Assembly (NCBI RefSeq): GCF_000253255.1
Contig: NC_015580.1
Coordinates: 651,001 to 715,000, forward strand
DNA: 64,000 bases
Source of the DNA: Novosphingobium sp. PP1Y
GTDB taxonomy: Bacteria > Pseudomonadota > Alphaproteobacteria > Sphingomonadales > Sphingomonadaceae
Direction of reading: 5' to 3'
The notes under the pieces were generated by a model. It was not told the DNA's origin and ran no database searches. It worked only from the letters and a program-made list of their open reading frames with translations. Position numbers and translations under genes: made by a program. Shown in pieces: positions 17,151 through 25,678 of this stretch (position 1 is its first letter; each line of letters starts with the position of its first letter).

Positions 17151-17564
17151 ATGAAAATCGCGGCCGGAGCGAAGCGAAATTCTATTGAAGTCGGCAGCGG
17201 GCTCGCCGATAATGCTGCGGTGCAAAAATATCTCAAGACAGCCTTCTGGACGGCGATGGCGTTCGCCGTTGTCATGGCAATCCTGCCCGACTCCAACGAC
17301 CTGCACGGTATCGTACCGGATAAAATCCAGCACATGGCGGCATTTGCGAGCCTGGCGATCCTTGGAACGCTGGCCTATCCGCGTATTCCGCGGTTGCTTC
17401 TGGCGTTAGGACTCGTCGTGGTGGGCGCTCTGATCGAAGTGGTGCAGATGATCCCTGCGCTGCATCGCGATGCGGAATGGGGAGACCTGTTCGCCGATAG
17501 TTTCGCTGTCGCGCTAATCCTGGTTTGCATGCAGTTCGTGCTCAAGGCGCTGCCCAACCGCTAG
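17151..17564 (+). CDS. VanZ-like family small membrane protein
   Basis: 137 residues from ATG 17151 (upstream GGAAGG), though a later start near GTG 17218 (VQKYLKTAF) would remove a hydrophilic N-terminus that starts only 61 bp after the tRNA. There are four hydrophobic segments, with the VanZ-type pattern 'LPDSNDLHGIVPDKIQHMAAFASLAIL', in which an Asp-Lys-x-x-H motif opens a helix, and 'GALIEVVQMIPALHRDAEWGDLFADSFAV' (E...Q...R..DW.D). VanZ-like proteins are of uncertain biochemical function. Confidence 0.82.
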   Translation: MKIAAGAKRNSIEVGSGLADNAAVQKYLKTAFWTAMAFAVVMAILPDSNDLHGIVPDKIQHMAAFASLAILGTLAYPRIPRLLLALGLVVVGALIEVVQMIPALHRDAEWGDLFADSFAVALILVCMQFVLKALPNR

Positions 17565-18642
17565 GAGAGGCGGGGCAGGCAGCGCGAGCTCAAGCACTCC
17601 GGCAAGATCCTGATCCCGACTTCCTCCTTGCTAGCGGGTGGTGTCGCCGGGAATTGTTGGCCTTGCCGGGGCATTTCAGAACCGGTGATTGCGGCAATTT
17701 CGCGCGAGTCCGAAGTGTTCTGCGCGCACGGAACGGCACCTTACTGCTGTTAAATAAGTTTAATCGTTGTTGCTTTGAGACGAATTCGTTTCGCCAGCTC
17801 TTATAACTTATGGTAGTTTCCATGGTTAGTGGAGGAGTGTGGGGCAGCTTGATGAGACGTGCTTCCCAATTCGTCTTGAATATGACTGCCGTGAAGACCC
17901 CATTCGCGGATGACACCAAGTGTCCGACGCTCTGCCACAAGGGGAATTGTCAGGTCAGACTAGCGCCATGACTCGCTGATGATTCAACCGTTAACGCCGG
18001 CCGGTACAAGCCCCCCTGCTATTGCGTAGCCGGCACGGCACTGGTCCCGGCGCCGGATTCAGAGCAGCTGCCATGCTTCTCGCTTCTGGCGTCGGGACTT
18101 CGGTCTTGGCCTGGCGCTACCGCCGATCCCGGCATTTTCCCGTCATTCCTTACGCGGCCCAAGGGTCGCCGTTCTCGAGGTGCAGCTCGGGAAATTGTAC
18201 AATTGCGACATTGCAGTCGGTTCACGGGACGGCGCGCGCTCATGTCAAGTAAATCACGAAATAGCAGATGTTCCGGTAGTCTTTCCCAAGTGTCCGGTTT
18301 TGCGTTATTATTTTAAATTGAATTGGATGATAGTCCGCATTAACCTTCCTAAGCCCTGAACTCTATGCGAGCATTTTCTTGCCGAATGGAGAGAGAAGCA
18401 GTGACGCGGCAGGACTTTTCATTATTTGACAGCATCGATGCACGAAGTGCCGCGCCGTTCTTCGTCATGCGACGGAGCAGGATTCCCCCCGCAGACTTTC
18501 AGGCGATCAAGCCCGGGTTACAGGGCCCGATTGAGATCGCCCCCGCGAGGCGGCGTCTCTCTCATGACTTTCCGCCTCCTGCCTGCATTACCACCGAGGC
18601 AGGCCGGGGGCGGAAAATTGTCCGCATCGCGCGGCACCTCCA
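17565..18642. other. gene-poor intergenic stretch, no convincing gene
   Basis: About 1.08 kb with lower GC than its surroundings (notably 17,740-17,830 and 18,250-18,360). Short open frames occur on both strands, but none has family motifs, a good ribosome-binding site or codon bias like the neighbours. The words CAAGTGTCCG occur at about 17,917 and 18,287, but no clean inverted repeat or transposase remnant is seen. The AT-rich segment before 18,365 could hold a promoter for the downstream hypothetical gene. Confidence 0.5.
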
Positions 18643-19110
18643 ATGATTGCGTACATCGCCTGCCGCTCCCTTGGGGTATCTGTCCTTGCCGGCCTGTCGC
18701 TTGCTGCAGGAGGGCGCGGTACGGGCAATGAGGAAAAGCCGCTTGTGCCGCCAAGCGAGGAGGTCACTACCGTTGCCGAACCCATGGCCATTGCCAGTGA
18801 AGCGGCCATGCAGACGCCCGGGGCGCCCTTGGCCCCGTTGCCCGTCGCGGTGACCGAGCCGCGCATTCCCGCAAAGCCCCCGGTCCGCGACTTCGCCCGG
18901 GTACCCGGCGGACTTGAAGGAAAATGCCTTGCCAGCGTGGGAGAGGTGACCCACGCGCCCGTCCTGGGCACCCGAAGCATCGACGGGAGTGGGCCGACGA
19001 TCAAGATCTACGTGAATGTCCAAGGCGCCCATGCTCCATGGCTGTGCCGGGGCAATCGTGACGGCACCATTGCCGGGGTCATGTACACCGGGAGCGAGGG
19101 CGAACTTTGA
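18643..19110 (+). CDS. hypothetical exported protein
   Basis: 155 residues if started at ATG 18643; no clear ribosome-binding site, so a later start is possible. The N-terminus (IACRSLGVSVLAGLSLAAGG) could be a signal peptide. A Pro/Ala/Glu-rich low-complexity linker follows, and then a compact C-terminal domain from about residue 85 ending 'APWLCRGNRDGTIAGVMYTGSEGEL'. The W-x-C...DG...V...GSEG pattern is seen in short periplasmic alphaproteobacterial proteins of unknown function. This resemblance is the main support for it being a gene. Confidence 0.5.
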   Translation: MIAYIACRSLGVSVLAGLSLAAGGRGTGNEEKPLVPPSEEVTTVAEPMAIASEAAMQTPGAPLAPLPVAVTEPRIPAKPPVRDFARVPGGLEGKCLASVGEVTHAPVLGTRSIDGSGPTIKIYVNVQGAHAPWLCRGNRDGTIAGVMYTGSEGEL

Positions 19111-19174
19111 ACCCTGTCACCTATCCTGCGATGTCTCTGTCCAGACGGCTGCAATGCCGTGGAGGGATGCGAAG

Positions 19175-19453
19175 GTGAGGTGGCTCTTCGGAATATTCCT
19201 GGCGCTTTACATCCTTGCGCTTGTGACCCTGACCATCGGTACCTTCGGTTGGTTCGGGCAGGAGAATGATCCGCTCTCGGCCGTTTTTCTCATGCCGCTG
19301 GGGCTGCCCTGGAACCTGCTGGCAGACCGCGCCGGGCTGGGCTCATTGGCGGGCGCAGTCCTCGCGCCCGGCGTGAATCTCGCCATTCTCGGCTTTCTTG
19401 CAAAGATGTTCCCGCCATCGGAGGAGGGGCGCGACGGGCGCCGGGATGGCTGA
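19175..19453 (+). CDS. hypothetical small membrane protein
   Basis: 92 residues from GTG 19175, which has GGAGGGA (19161-19167) seven bases upstream; the in-frame ATG 19154 lacks one. Two to three hydrophobic segments are seen (RWLFGIFLALYILALVTLTIG; FLMPLGLPWNLL; GAVLAPGVNLAILGFL) and a short charged tail. No family recognised. It converges with the CcmI-like gene, ending 20 bp before it. Confidence 0.5.
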   Translation: MRWLFGIFLALYILALVTLTIGTFGWFGQENDPLSAVFLMPLGLPWNLLADRAGLGSLAGAVLAPGVNLAILGFLAKMFPPSEEGRDGRRDG

Positions 19454-19473
19454 CCTGGGCCCGAAGGCGGCCT

Positions 19474-20427
19474 TTATTTGTCCCGAATGCCGAGCATACC
19501 GGCTTGCTGGCGCAGGTAATCGGCCTTGCCCGGATTGGCGGCGATGGCGTCGGTGAGGGCCTTTTGCGCCTTTTCCGGCTGGTCGAGCGTGCGGCGGCTG
19601 CGCATGAGCATGATCCATCCGTCGATATTGGACGGATCGCTTTCCAGCCGCTGTTCAAGGCGTGACACCATGCCCTCGGCCATGTTGCGCTGCTCGCCGG
19701 GTGCGATGCGCGAGGCATTGGCGAGGTCCTGTGCGCTGGGGCCGGGAATGCCGCGGGCTGCAGCCGGAAGTGAAGCGCCGGCCGGAGCGCTGGAGGCGGC
19801 CTTGCCGTTCGCTGCGGCGAGCTTGTCGGCAACGTCGATCTGGTGGATCTTGCCCACCTGTTCGATGGTGCGCACGAGGTCGGCACGCCAGGGCGCATCG
19901 GCCGGACTGTCCTTCAGCAGTGCGATCCAGTCGTCCACGGCGCCCTGGTGATCGCCGGACAAGTCGCGCTTTACTGCCATGAAATAGCGCGAGCGCGGGT
20001 CCTTGGGGTCGATGGCGATGGCCTTTTCGAAAGCGCTGACGGCGCGCGGCGGCATCGGATCGCGATCGCTGGCCATGACCCGCGCCTCGCCAAGCGCGGA
20101 CCAGAGGACGGCGGTGCCGGGCGCCAGCTCGGTTGCCTTGCCGTAGGCGTTTGCCGCTTCGGCGAATCGCGCCGCCTCGAAATAGGCGAGCCCAAGGCGT
20201 TGCCAGGCTGCAGAATCCTTGGGCGTGTCCTTGGCCGCTTTCTCGAGATCGTCGATCGAGGCACTGGCCGGCAAAGAAGTTGATGCGGCCATGGCAGCAT
20301 TGCCTGATGCAGTGTTAACCTCGTCACCGCGCAGTATCGCAGCCCCCACGGCCCCGGCGGCGACAAGTCCTGCAAGTACCAGAGCGATTCTTTGCGGACG
20401 AAATATTGTCGTCGTCGGTTGTGTCAT
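19474..20427 (-). CDS. TPR protein, CcmI/CycH-like cytochrome c biogenesis factor
   Basis: 317 residues from ATG 20427 (MTQPTTTIFRPQR; GGGAA upstream). One N-terminal membrane anchor (ALVLAGLVAAGAVGAAIL) is followed by a periplasmic TPR region: 'SAAWQRLGLAYFEAARFAEAANAYGKATELAPG', 'VSAFEKAIAIDPKDPRSRYFM', and a C-terminal 'NIDGWIMLMRSRRTLDQPEKAQKALTDAIAANPG'. 'DHQGAVDDWIALLKDSPADAPW' is characteristic of the TPR half of CcmI (CycH), which holds apocytochrome c for heme ligation. It lacks the two-helix N-terminal half of full-length CcmI. It is divergent from, and 120 bp away from, the multiheme electron-transfer genes, which suggests a cluster-specific maturation helper (inference). Confidence 0.8.
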   Translation of the reverse strand: MTQPTTTIFRPQRIALVLAGLVAAGAVGAAILRGDEVNTASGNAAMAASTSLPASASIDDLEKAAKDTPKDSAAWQRLGLAYFEAARFAEAANAYGKATELAPGTAVLWSALGEARVMASDRDPMPPRAVSAFEKAIAIDPKDPRSRYFMAVKRDLSGDHQGAVDDWIALLKDSPADAPWRADLVRTIEQVGKIHQIDVADKLAAANGKAASSAPAGASLPAAARGIPGPSAQDLANASRIAPGEQRNMAEGMVSRLEQRLESDPSNIDGWIMLMRSRRTLDQPEKAQKALTDAIAANPGKADYLRQQAGMLGIRDK

Positions 20428-20547
20428 CGCTATTTCCCATTCATTACAGTACCGTCGGCTGAGGGGACAGGCCACGGATCAGCTTTGCGCAAATGCGGTT
20501 TTTCGCGTGGCTTTGCAATGTTCGGTCGGCACGACGAGGGGGAAGTT

Positions 20548-22992
20548 GTGAAAGATCGCGTCCGTATCGCTATTATCGGCTCCGGCCCCGCAGGCATGAG
20601 CGCGGCGGGCAGGGCGGCCAGGCTGGGCATGTCGCACGTCCTGCTGGAAAAGACCGATCACCTGTCCGACACCATCTTCAAGTACCAGAAGGGCAAGCAC
20701 GTCATGGCGACGCCTTCCTCGCTGGTGCTGCGATCCGATTTCGAGTTCGATGCGGGCAAGCGTGAACAGATCCTCGGGATTTGGGACGAGCAGGCCGCAA
20801 GCAATGCGATCACTGTGCGTTACAAGTCGGAAGTCACCAAGATCGAGGGCGAAAAGGGCGCGTTCGTCCTGACGCTCAAGGGCGGGGACACGATCGAGGC
20901 CGAAGCGGTGATTCTGGCCATCGGCACCCAGGGCAACCCCAACCGCCTGCGCTGCGAAGGCGCAGACATGCCGCATATCCAGTACCAGCTGGACGATCCC
21001 ACCGAATATGTGGACGAGCACATTACCGTCGTGGGTACCGGCGATGCCGGGATCGAGAACGCGCTGGGCCTGGCTGCCGATCCGGCGCAGGGCAATGTCG
21101 TCACGATCCTTAACCGCGGTACCGAATTCGCGCGAGCCAAAGAGGCTAACGTCAAGCTGCTGATGGAGGCCGAAGCCGCCGGACGCATCATCATCCGCAA
21201 TGAGACGACGCCGGCGCAAGTGCGGCCCGGCGAACTTCTGCTCGATACCCGCGACGGGCAGGAAACCATTCGCTGCGACCGCATCATTGCGCGCACCGGC
21301 TCGGCCCCGCCGCGCAAGTTCGTCGAGGATTGCGGCATCGAATTCACCAGTCCCGAGCGCGAGGCCTTCCCGGTGCTGTCGCCGGTATTCGAGACGACGC
21401 GCCCGGGCATTCACGTCATCGGCGCGCTGGCGGGCTATCCGCTGATCAAGCACTGCATGAACCAGGGCTACGACGTCGTCGAATTCCTCAACGGCAATAC
21501 CGGTCTCAAGCCTGCCGACGAACCGATCCTGGCGGAGAAGTTCGCGGCCCTTCCGGGCCGGCGCAGCGTCGATGAATGGCTGGAACTGTTCGGCGGCCGG
21601 ATCGAGATCTTCCGCGACATTTCAGCGCTGCAACTGCGCGAACTGATGCTCGATTCCGACGTCAGTGCTTTCCGCAAGGGGGAGGCGGTATTCCAGCGCA
21701 ACGAGCCGGGCTCCTCGCTCTTCGCCATCGCCGAAGGTTCGGTGGCGGTGGAGGTCAACAAGGACGATCCCTCCATCACCGTGCCGATCGGGCAGGGCTC
21801 CATCTTCGGCGAGGTCGGCCTCATTTCCGGCCGCCGCCGCGGCTCCACCGTGCGCGCGGCGCAGGACCTGATCGTCGTTGAACTTTCGCGTTCCGCCGCG
21901 CTGAAGATGATGGCGACGGCCCCGGCCGCGGCCAAGGTCGTCAACCGCATCGCGATCGAGCGCCAGCTCCTCCAGATATTCGGCTCGGGCCTCACCCCGG
22001 ACGACATCGCCGAGCTGGTCGACGGGGCGGAAGTCAAGGAACTGCGCGCCAACGAAGTGCTGATGAAGGAGGGCGAGGAAGGCACCGACATTTTCATCAT
22101 CCGCCGCGGTTCGATGATCGTCGAGCGCCAGATCGGCGGCAAGCCGGTGTTCCTCAGCTACCTTCCGGCCGGCGCCTATGTCGGCGAGATGGCCGTGATC
22201 GATGGCTCGCGCCGGTCCGCGACGGTGCGAGCGGCGATCAAGTCCGAAGTCATCCGCCTGCCGGGTGAGGCTTTCGTGCGTCTGCTGGCGCGCAAGCCCC
22301 AGCTCAAGCAGAAGGCCTTCGCCGAGATGGAGCGACGGCGCGAGATCAATACTTTCGTCGAAGGGCGCAAGGAGAACTTCTCGAGCGTCGTCGACATGTA
22401 TTCCCAGACCGCGCAGTTCCTGGTCGACAACGGCATCGGCGAGGCGACCGACGTGCTGTTGATCGACGAGACGCTCTGCGTGGGATGCGACAATTGCGAG
22501 AAGGCCTGCGCCGACAGCCATGACGGCCTCTCACGGCTCGACCGCGAGGCGGGGACGACTTACGCGCATCTTCATGTACCGACTTCGTGCCGCCACTGCG
22601 AACATCCGCACTGCATGGCGGATTGCCCCCCCAACGCGATCCAGCGGGGCCCGGACGGGGAAGTCTTCATCGACGAGACCTGCATCGGCTGCGGCAATTG
22701 CCAGCGCAATTGCCCTTATGGCGTGATCCGCATGGATTCGGTGCCACCGAAGAAGCCCTCGATCCTCTCGTGGCTGTTCCTCGGCAAGGGGCCTGGGCCG
22801 GGTGAGCCGAGCAAGGCCTGGCGCAAGGCGCATGCCGACGGCGTCGAGCGGCCCAAGCAGGCGATCAAGTGCGACATGTGCGCCGGGATCGACGGCGGGC
22901 CCTCCTGCGTGCGCGCCTGCCCTACCGGGGCGGCAATCCGCGTTTCGCCGGAGGCCTTCCTCTCGGTCGCCAAGCTGGCGGAGGGCGAATAA
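20548..22992 (+). CDS. FAD oxidoreductase with two cyclic-nucleotide-binding domains and four [4Fe-4S] clusters
   Basis: 814 residues from GTG 20548, preceded by GAGGGGGA; ATG 20518 would add ten residues but has no ribosome-binding site. Domain order: (1) a TrxB/YpdA-like flavoprotein with GSGPAG (11-16) for FAD and GTGDAG (about 163-168) for NAD(P)H, to about 340; (2) a first cNMP-type domain, about 365-470, with FGEVGLISGRRRGSTVRA; (3) a second, about 490-600, whose phosphate cassette GEMAVIDGSRRSATVRA is canonical; (4) a DmsB/NrfC-like ferredoxin with CVGCDNCEKAC, CRHCEHPHCMADC, CIGCGNCQRNC and CDMC...CVRAC. No signal peptide; cytosolic. It most likely passes electrons between NAD(P)H and the membrane cytochrome encoded next, whose ATG overlaps its stop, under cyclic-nucleotide control (inference). 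Confidence 0.92.
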   Translation: MKDRVRIAIIGSGPAGMSAAGRAARLGMSHVLLEKTDHLSDTIFKYQKGKHVMATPSSLVLRSDFEFDAGKREQILGIWDEQAASNAITVRYKSEVTKIEGEKGAFVLTLKGGDTIEAEAVILAIGTQGNPNRLRCEGADMPHIQYQLDDPTEYVDEHITVVGTGDAGIENALGLAADPAQGNVVTILNRGTEFARAKEANVKLLMEAEAAGRIIIRNETTPAQVRPGELLLDTRDGQETIRCDRIIARTGSAPPRKFVEDCGIEFTSPEREAFPVLSPVFETTRPGIHVIGALAGYPLIKHCMNQGYDVVEFLNGNTGLKPADEPILAEKFAALPGRRSVDEWLELFGGRIEIFRDISALQLRELMLDSDVSAFRKGEAVFQRNEPGSSLFAIAEGSVAVEVNKDDPSITVPIGQGSIFGEVGLISGRRRGSTVRAAQDLIVVELSRSAALKMMATAPAAAKVVNRIAIERQLLQIFGSGLTPDDIAELVDGAEVKELRANEVLMKEGEEGTDIFIIRRGSMIVERQIGGKPVFLSYLPAGAYVGEMAVIDGSRRSATVRAAIKSEVIRLPGEAFVRLLARKPQLKQKAFAEMERRREINTFVEGRKENFSSVVDMYSQTAQFLVDNGIGEATDVLLIDETLCVGCDNCEKACADSHDGLSRLDREAGTTYAHLHVPTSCRHCEHPHCMADCPPNAIQRGPDGEVFIDETCIGCGNCQRNCPYGVIRMDSVPPKKPSILSWLFLGKGPGPGEPSKAWRKAHADGVERPKQAIKCDMCAGIDGGPSCVRACPTGAAIRVSPEAFLSVAKLAEGE

Positions 22993-23858
22993 TGGCCAGT
23001 GCATCCGAAACCGGCCACGTTGCCAACCGCGAATATCGCAGCGATCACGAGGGTTTCCTGCGTCATCGCGGCTTCCGCTGGATGAAGATCGCGACCGCGC
23101 TGTGCGTGGTGTGCATCGCGGCCTATTTCCTCACCGATCCCAAGCCGCGGCCCGGCGGCGGTACCTGGATCGGCTATACCCTGGGCACCATCGGCGCCCT
23201 TTTGATCGTCTGGCTCTCGCTGCTGGGCATCCGCAAGCGCGCGATCACCGAGGGGCGCTGGTCCCTCAAGGCCTGGACTTCGGCGCACGTGTACCTTGGC
23301 CTTTCGCTGATCGTCGTGGCGACGCTGCACACCGGCTTCCAGCTTGGCTGGAACGTCCACACCCTGGCCTATGCGCTGATGATGCTGGTGATCGTCTCGG
23401 GCATGTTCGGCATCTGGGCCTATGCTTCGCTGCCCACCGCGCTCAGTTCCAATCGTGAGCAAATGACGCAGGGACAGATGGTCGACGCCATTCGCGCGCT
23501 GGACCGTCAGCTAAACGAAGCCGCGCAGCCGCTTGCGCGCGGGCCGTCCGATCTGGTGCTGGCAGCACTGGAGGAAGACCCGTTCTCGCCGGGCCTGCTG
23601 CGCCGCCTTTCGGGCCATTACCCGGGCTGCACGACGCAGAAGGCGCTGGAAGGGCTGGCGCTTTCCGGCTCTGCCGATCCGGCGATCGAACGGGTGGAAA
23701 AGCTGCTGGTCCGGCGAAAGGCCCAGCTCGAGAGGATGCGCCGGCACATGCGCCTCAAGGCCATGCTGGAGGTGTGGCTCTACGTCCATGTACCCGCCAC
23801 GATGGCTCTGCTCGCGGCGCTGACCGCCCACATCGTTTCCGTGTTCTATTACTGGTGA
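22992..23858 (+). CDS. cytochrome b-like membrane protein with two bis-His heme sites
   Basis: 288 residues; the ATG overlaps the TAA of the previous gene by one base. There are five membrane helices (about 31-48, 59-80, 97-116, 122-146 and 261-287). Two helices carry histidine pairs 14 residues apart, His99/His113 and His266/His280, the spacing that ligates stacked b hemes in cytochrome b561-like and ferric-reductase-like proteins; His123 is also in a helix. A hydrophilic Arg/Leu-rich cytosolic insert lies between helices 4 and 5 (about 155-255). It fits as the quinone or transmembrane link between the cytosolic Fe-S flavoprotein and the periplasmic decaheme domain. I do not recognise a named family. 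Confidence 0.85.
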   Translation: MASASETGHVANREYRSDHEGFLRHRGFRWMKIATALCVVCIAAYFLTDPKPRPGGGTWIGYTLGTIGALLIVWLSLLGIRKRAITEGRWSLKAWTSAHVYLGLSLIVVATLHTGFQLGWNVHTLAYALMMLVIVSGMFGIWAYASLPTALSSNREQMTQGQMVDAIRALDRQLNEAAQPLARGPSDLVLAALEEDPFSPGLLRRLSGHYPGCTTQKALEGLALSGSADPAIERVEKLLVRRKAQLERMRRHMRLKAMLEVWLYVHVPATMALLAALTAHIVSVFYYW

Positions 23859-23865
23859 GGGCGGC

Positions 23866-25635
23866 ATGACTTTCAGGATCCGCCAGATCGAGCAGACCGC
23901 GACGGGACGCGAAATCGTCCGCGACCGGGACATTGCCGGCGAAACCCTCAGCATCGGGCGTTCGGCCGAGTGCGACATTCACTTGCCCGACCTCGCGGTG
24001 GAGCCGCGTCACGCCGAAGTCTCGGCCGTTTCGGGCGCACGGCTGCGCGTCGAGGCGGTGGGCACGCTTGGCTTCGTCGTCGATGGTGCGGAAACCCGCT
24101 CCGCTTCCATCGACAGCCTCGGCGGCGCCGAGCTGGGCTTCGGCACTTACCGCATCACCGTCTCGCAGGATGAGGACGGCGCGGTACTGCTTACCGTCCG
24201 CAAGGCGGAAACCGCCGCGACCCGTTCGGGGAACCTCGAGGAGAAGCGCGGCTTTTCGCTGGGCGGCGTTCTGCCGGGCAAGCGGCGGATGTCATGGGCG
24301 CTGGCGATCGTCATAGTCCTGGCGTTCCTGGCGCTGCCGATCGTGACCAACATCATGAGCGTGAAGGGGCCGCAGGCCGCGGACAAGAGCAGCGTCATCA
24401 ACGACGGCAGCTGGAACCCGGGCGAACTGAGCCTCGCGCACCACTCGCTGACCGACAAGTGCGTGGCCTGCCACGTCAAACCATTCGAATCCGTACGGGA
24501 CGAGACTTGCCGCAGCTGCCACAAGGACGTTCACGATCACGCACCGGCGGTGCGTCTCGCAGCGGCGCGCGGCAACCTGCCGCTGGGGCAGGCAGCCTTG
24601 TGGAAGGTGGCCCATGCTTTCGGCAAGGAAGGTCCCGGCGCCTGCCAGGATTGTCACTCGGAGCACAAGGGGCCGACCCGTCTGACCGCGCCCAGCCAGC
24701 AGTTCTGCGCCGATTGCCACGGCCAGCTCAAGAGCAACCTGCCTGACACGCGGCTTGGCGATGCCGGCGATTTCGGCAAGCTGCACCCGCAGTTCACCGC
24801 GCGGGTGATCACCGATCCGGTGACGAGGCATCCGTCCTTCGTCTCGCTCGACAGCAAGCTGCGCGAGGACAACGGCCTGACTTTCCCGCACAAGCTGCAC
24901 CTCGATCCGATGGGCGGCGCCGCGCGCATGGCCAGGAACATCGGGGCAGAGCGCGGCTATGGTTCCAACGGGCTGGAGTGCAAGGACTGCCACCGCAAGA
25001 CCGAAGAGGGCGTACGCTTCAAGCCGATCGACATGGAGCGTGACTGCGAGGGTTGCCACAGCCTTGCCTACGAGCGCGTCGGCGGCATCGTGCGCCGCCT
25101 GCGCCACGGCGACGTCGAGCAACTGACCGCAGACCTGCTGGCGGCCAAGTGGGATCACAGCAAGCCGCTCGTCTCCAACCGCAAGCGCCCGGGCGAATAT
25201 GCCGAGGGCGGGCTCTACCAGTTCCGTTATTCGGGCGGCGCCTGGCCGGGGCTGCAGCTTGACGTGGCGCTGTCGAAGGACGGCATCTGCGGCGAGTGTC
25301 ACCGCCCGACGCGGATCAACGGCCGGCCCGGCGTCGTGCCGGTATCGCAGCCGATGCGCTATTTCGATCACGGCTGGTTCGACCATGCCGCGCACAAGCA
25401 GGAGAAGTGCACCACCTGCCACGCCGCAGAGACCTCGACCAGCGCCAGCGACGTGTTGCTGCCGGGGATCAAGACCTGCCGCACGTGCCATCTCGGTGAG
25501 GACGCACCCAAATCGAAGGTGCCATCGAGCTGCGCGATGTGTCATGGTTATCACATCACCGAGACGGGTTCGGCGGACCGGAAACCGGACGTCAACCTGT
25601 CATCTCCTAAGAAGGTCGCACTTCGGAGGGAGTAA
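23866..25635 (+). CDS. FHA domain-decaheme cytochrome c fusion, inner-membrane anchored
   Basis: 589 residues from ATG 23866, 7 bp after the cytochrome b-like gene. An N-terminal forkhead-associated domain (about 8-110) has the phosphothreonine-binding residues GRS (31-33) and the R-H of 'EPRHAEV' (about 48-49). A positively charged KRR precedes one membrane helix (about 142-164), which puts FHA in the cytosol and the rest in the periplasm. The periplasmic part has ten CXXCH heme motifs, in order CVACH, CRSCH, CQDCH, CADCH, CKDCH, CEGCH, CGECH, CTTCH, CRTCH and CAMCH, with extra His residues for distal ligands. FHA joined to multiheme cytochrome suggests control of electron transfer by a phosphorylated partner; no Ser/Thr kinase is in the window. 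Confidence 0.93.
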   Translation: MTFRIRQIEQTATGREIVRDRDIAGETLSIGRSAECDIHLPDLAVEPRHAEVSAVSGARLRVEAVGTLGFVVDGAETRSASIDSLGGAELGFGTYRITVSQDEDGAVLLTVRKAETAATRSGNLEEKRGFSLGGVLPGKRRMSWALAIVIVLAFLALPIVTNIMSVKGPQAADKSSVINDGSWNPGELSLAHHSLTDKCVACHVKPFESVRDETCRSCHKDVHDHAPAVRLAAARGNLPLGQAALWKVAHAFGKEGPGACQDCHSEHKGPTRLTAPSQQFCADCHGQLKSNLPDTRLGDAGDFGKLHPQFTARVITDPVTRHPSFVSLDSKLREDNGLTFPHKLHLDPMGGAARMARNIGAERGYGSNGLECKDCHRKTEEGVRFKPIDMERDCEGCHSLAYERVGGIVRRLRHGDVEQLTADLLAAKWDHSKPLVSNRKRPGEYAEGGLYQFRYSGGAWPGLQLDVALSKDGICGECHRPTRINGRPGVVPVSQPMRYFDHGWFDHAAHKQEKCTTCHAAETSTSASDVLLPGIKTCRTCHLGEDAPKSKVPSSCAMCHGYHITETGSADRKPDVNLSSPKKVALRRE

Positions 25636-25678
25636 GGCCCATGAATGGCATCAACGCAGGCTTCGCAAGGAAGCCCCA

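Noticed and set aside
17590..17940. 116-residue minus-strand frame in the gene-poor region
   Set aside because: No ribosome-binding site, no motif, and unlike neighbouring codon use.
17917..18296. Repeated CAAGTGTCCG words as possible insertion-sequence ends
   Set aside because: They are in the same orientation, there is no transposase fragment between them, and flanking bases do not form terminal inverted repeats.
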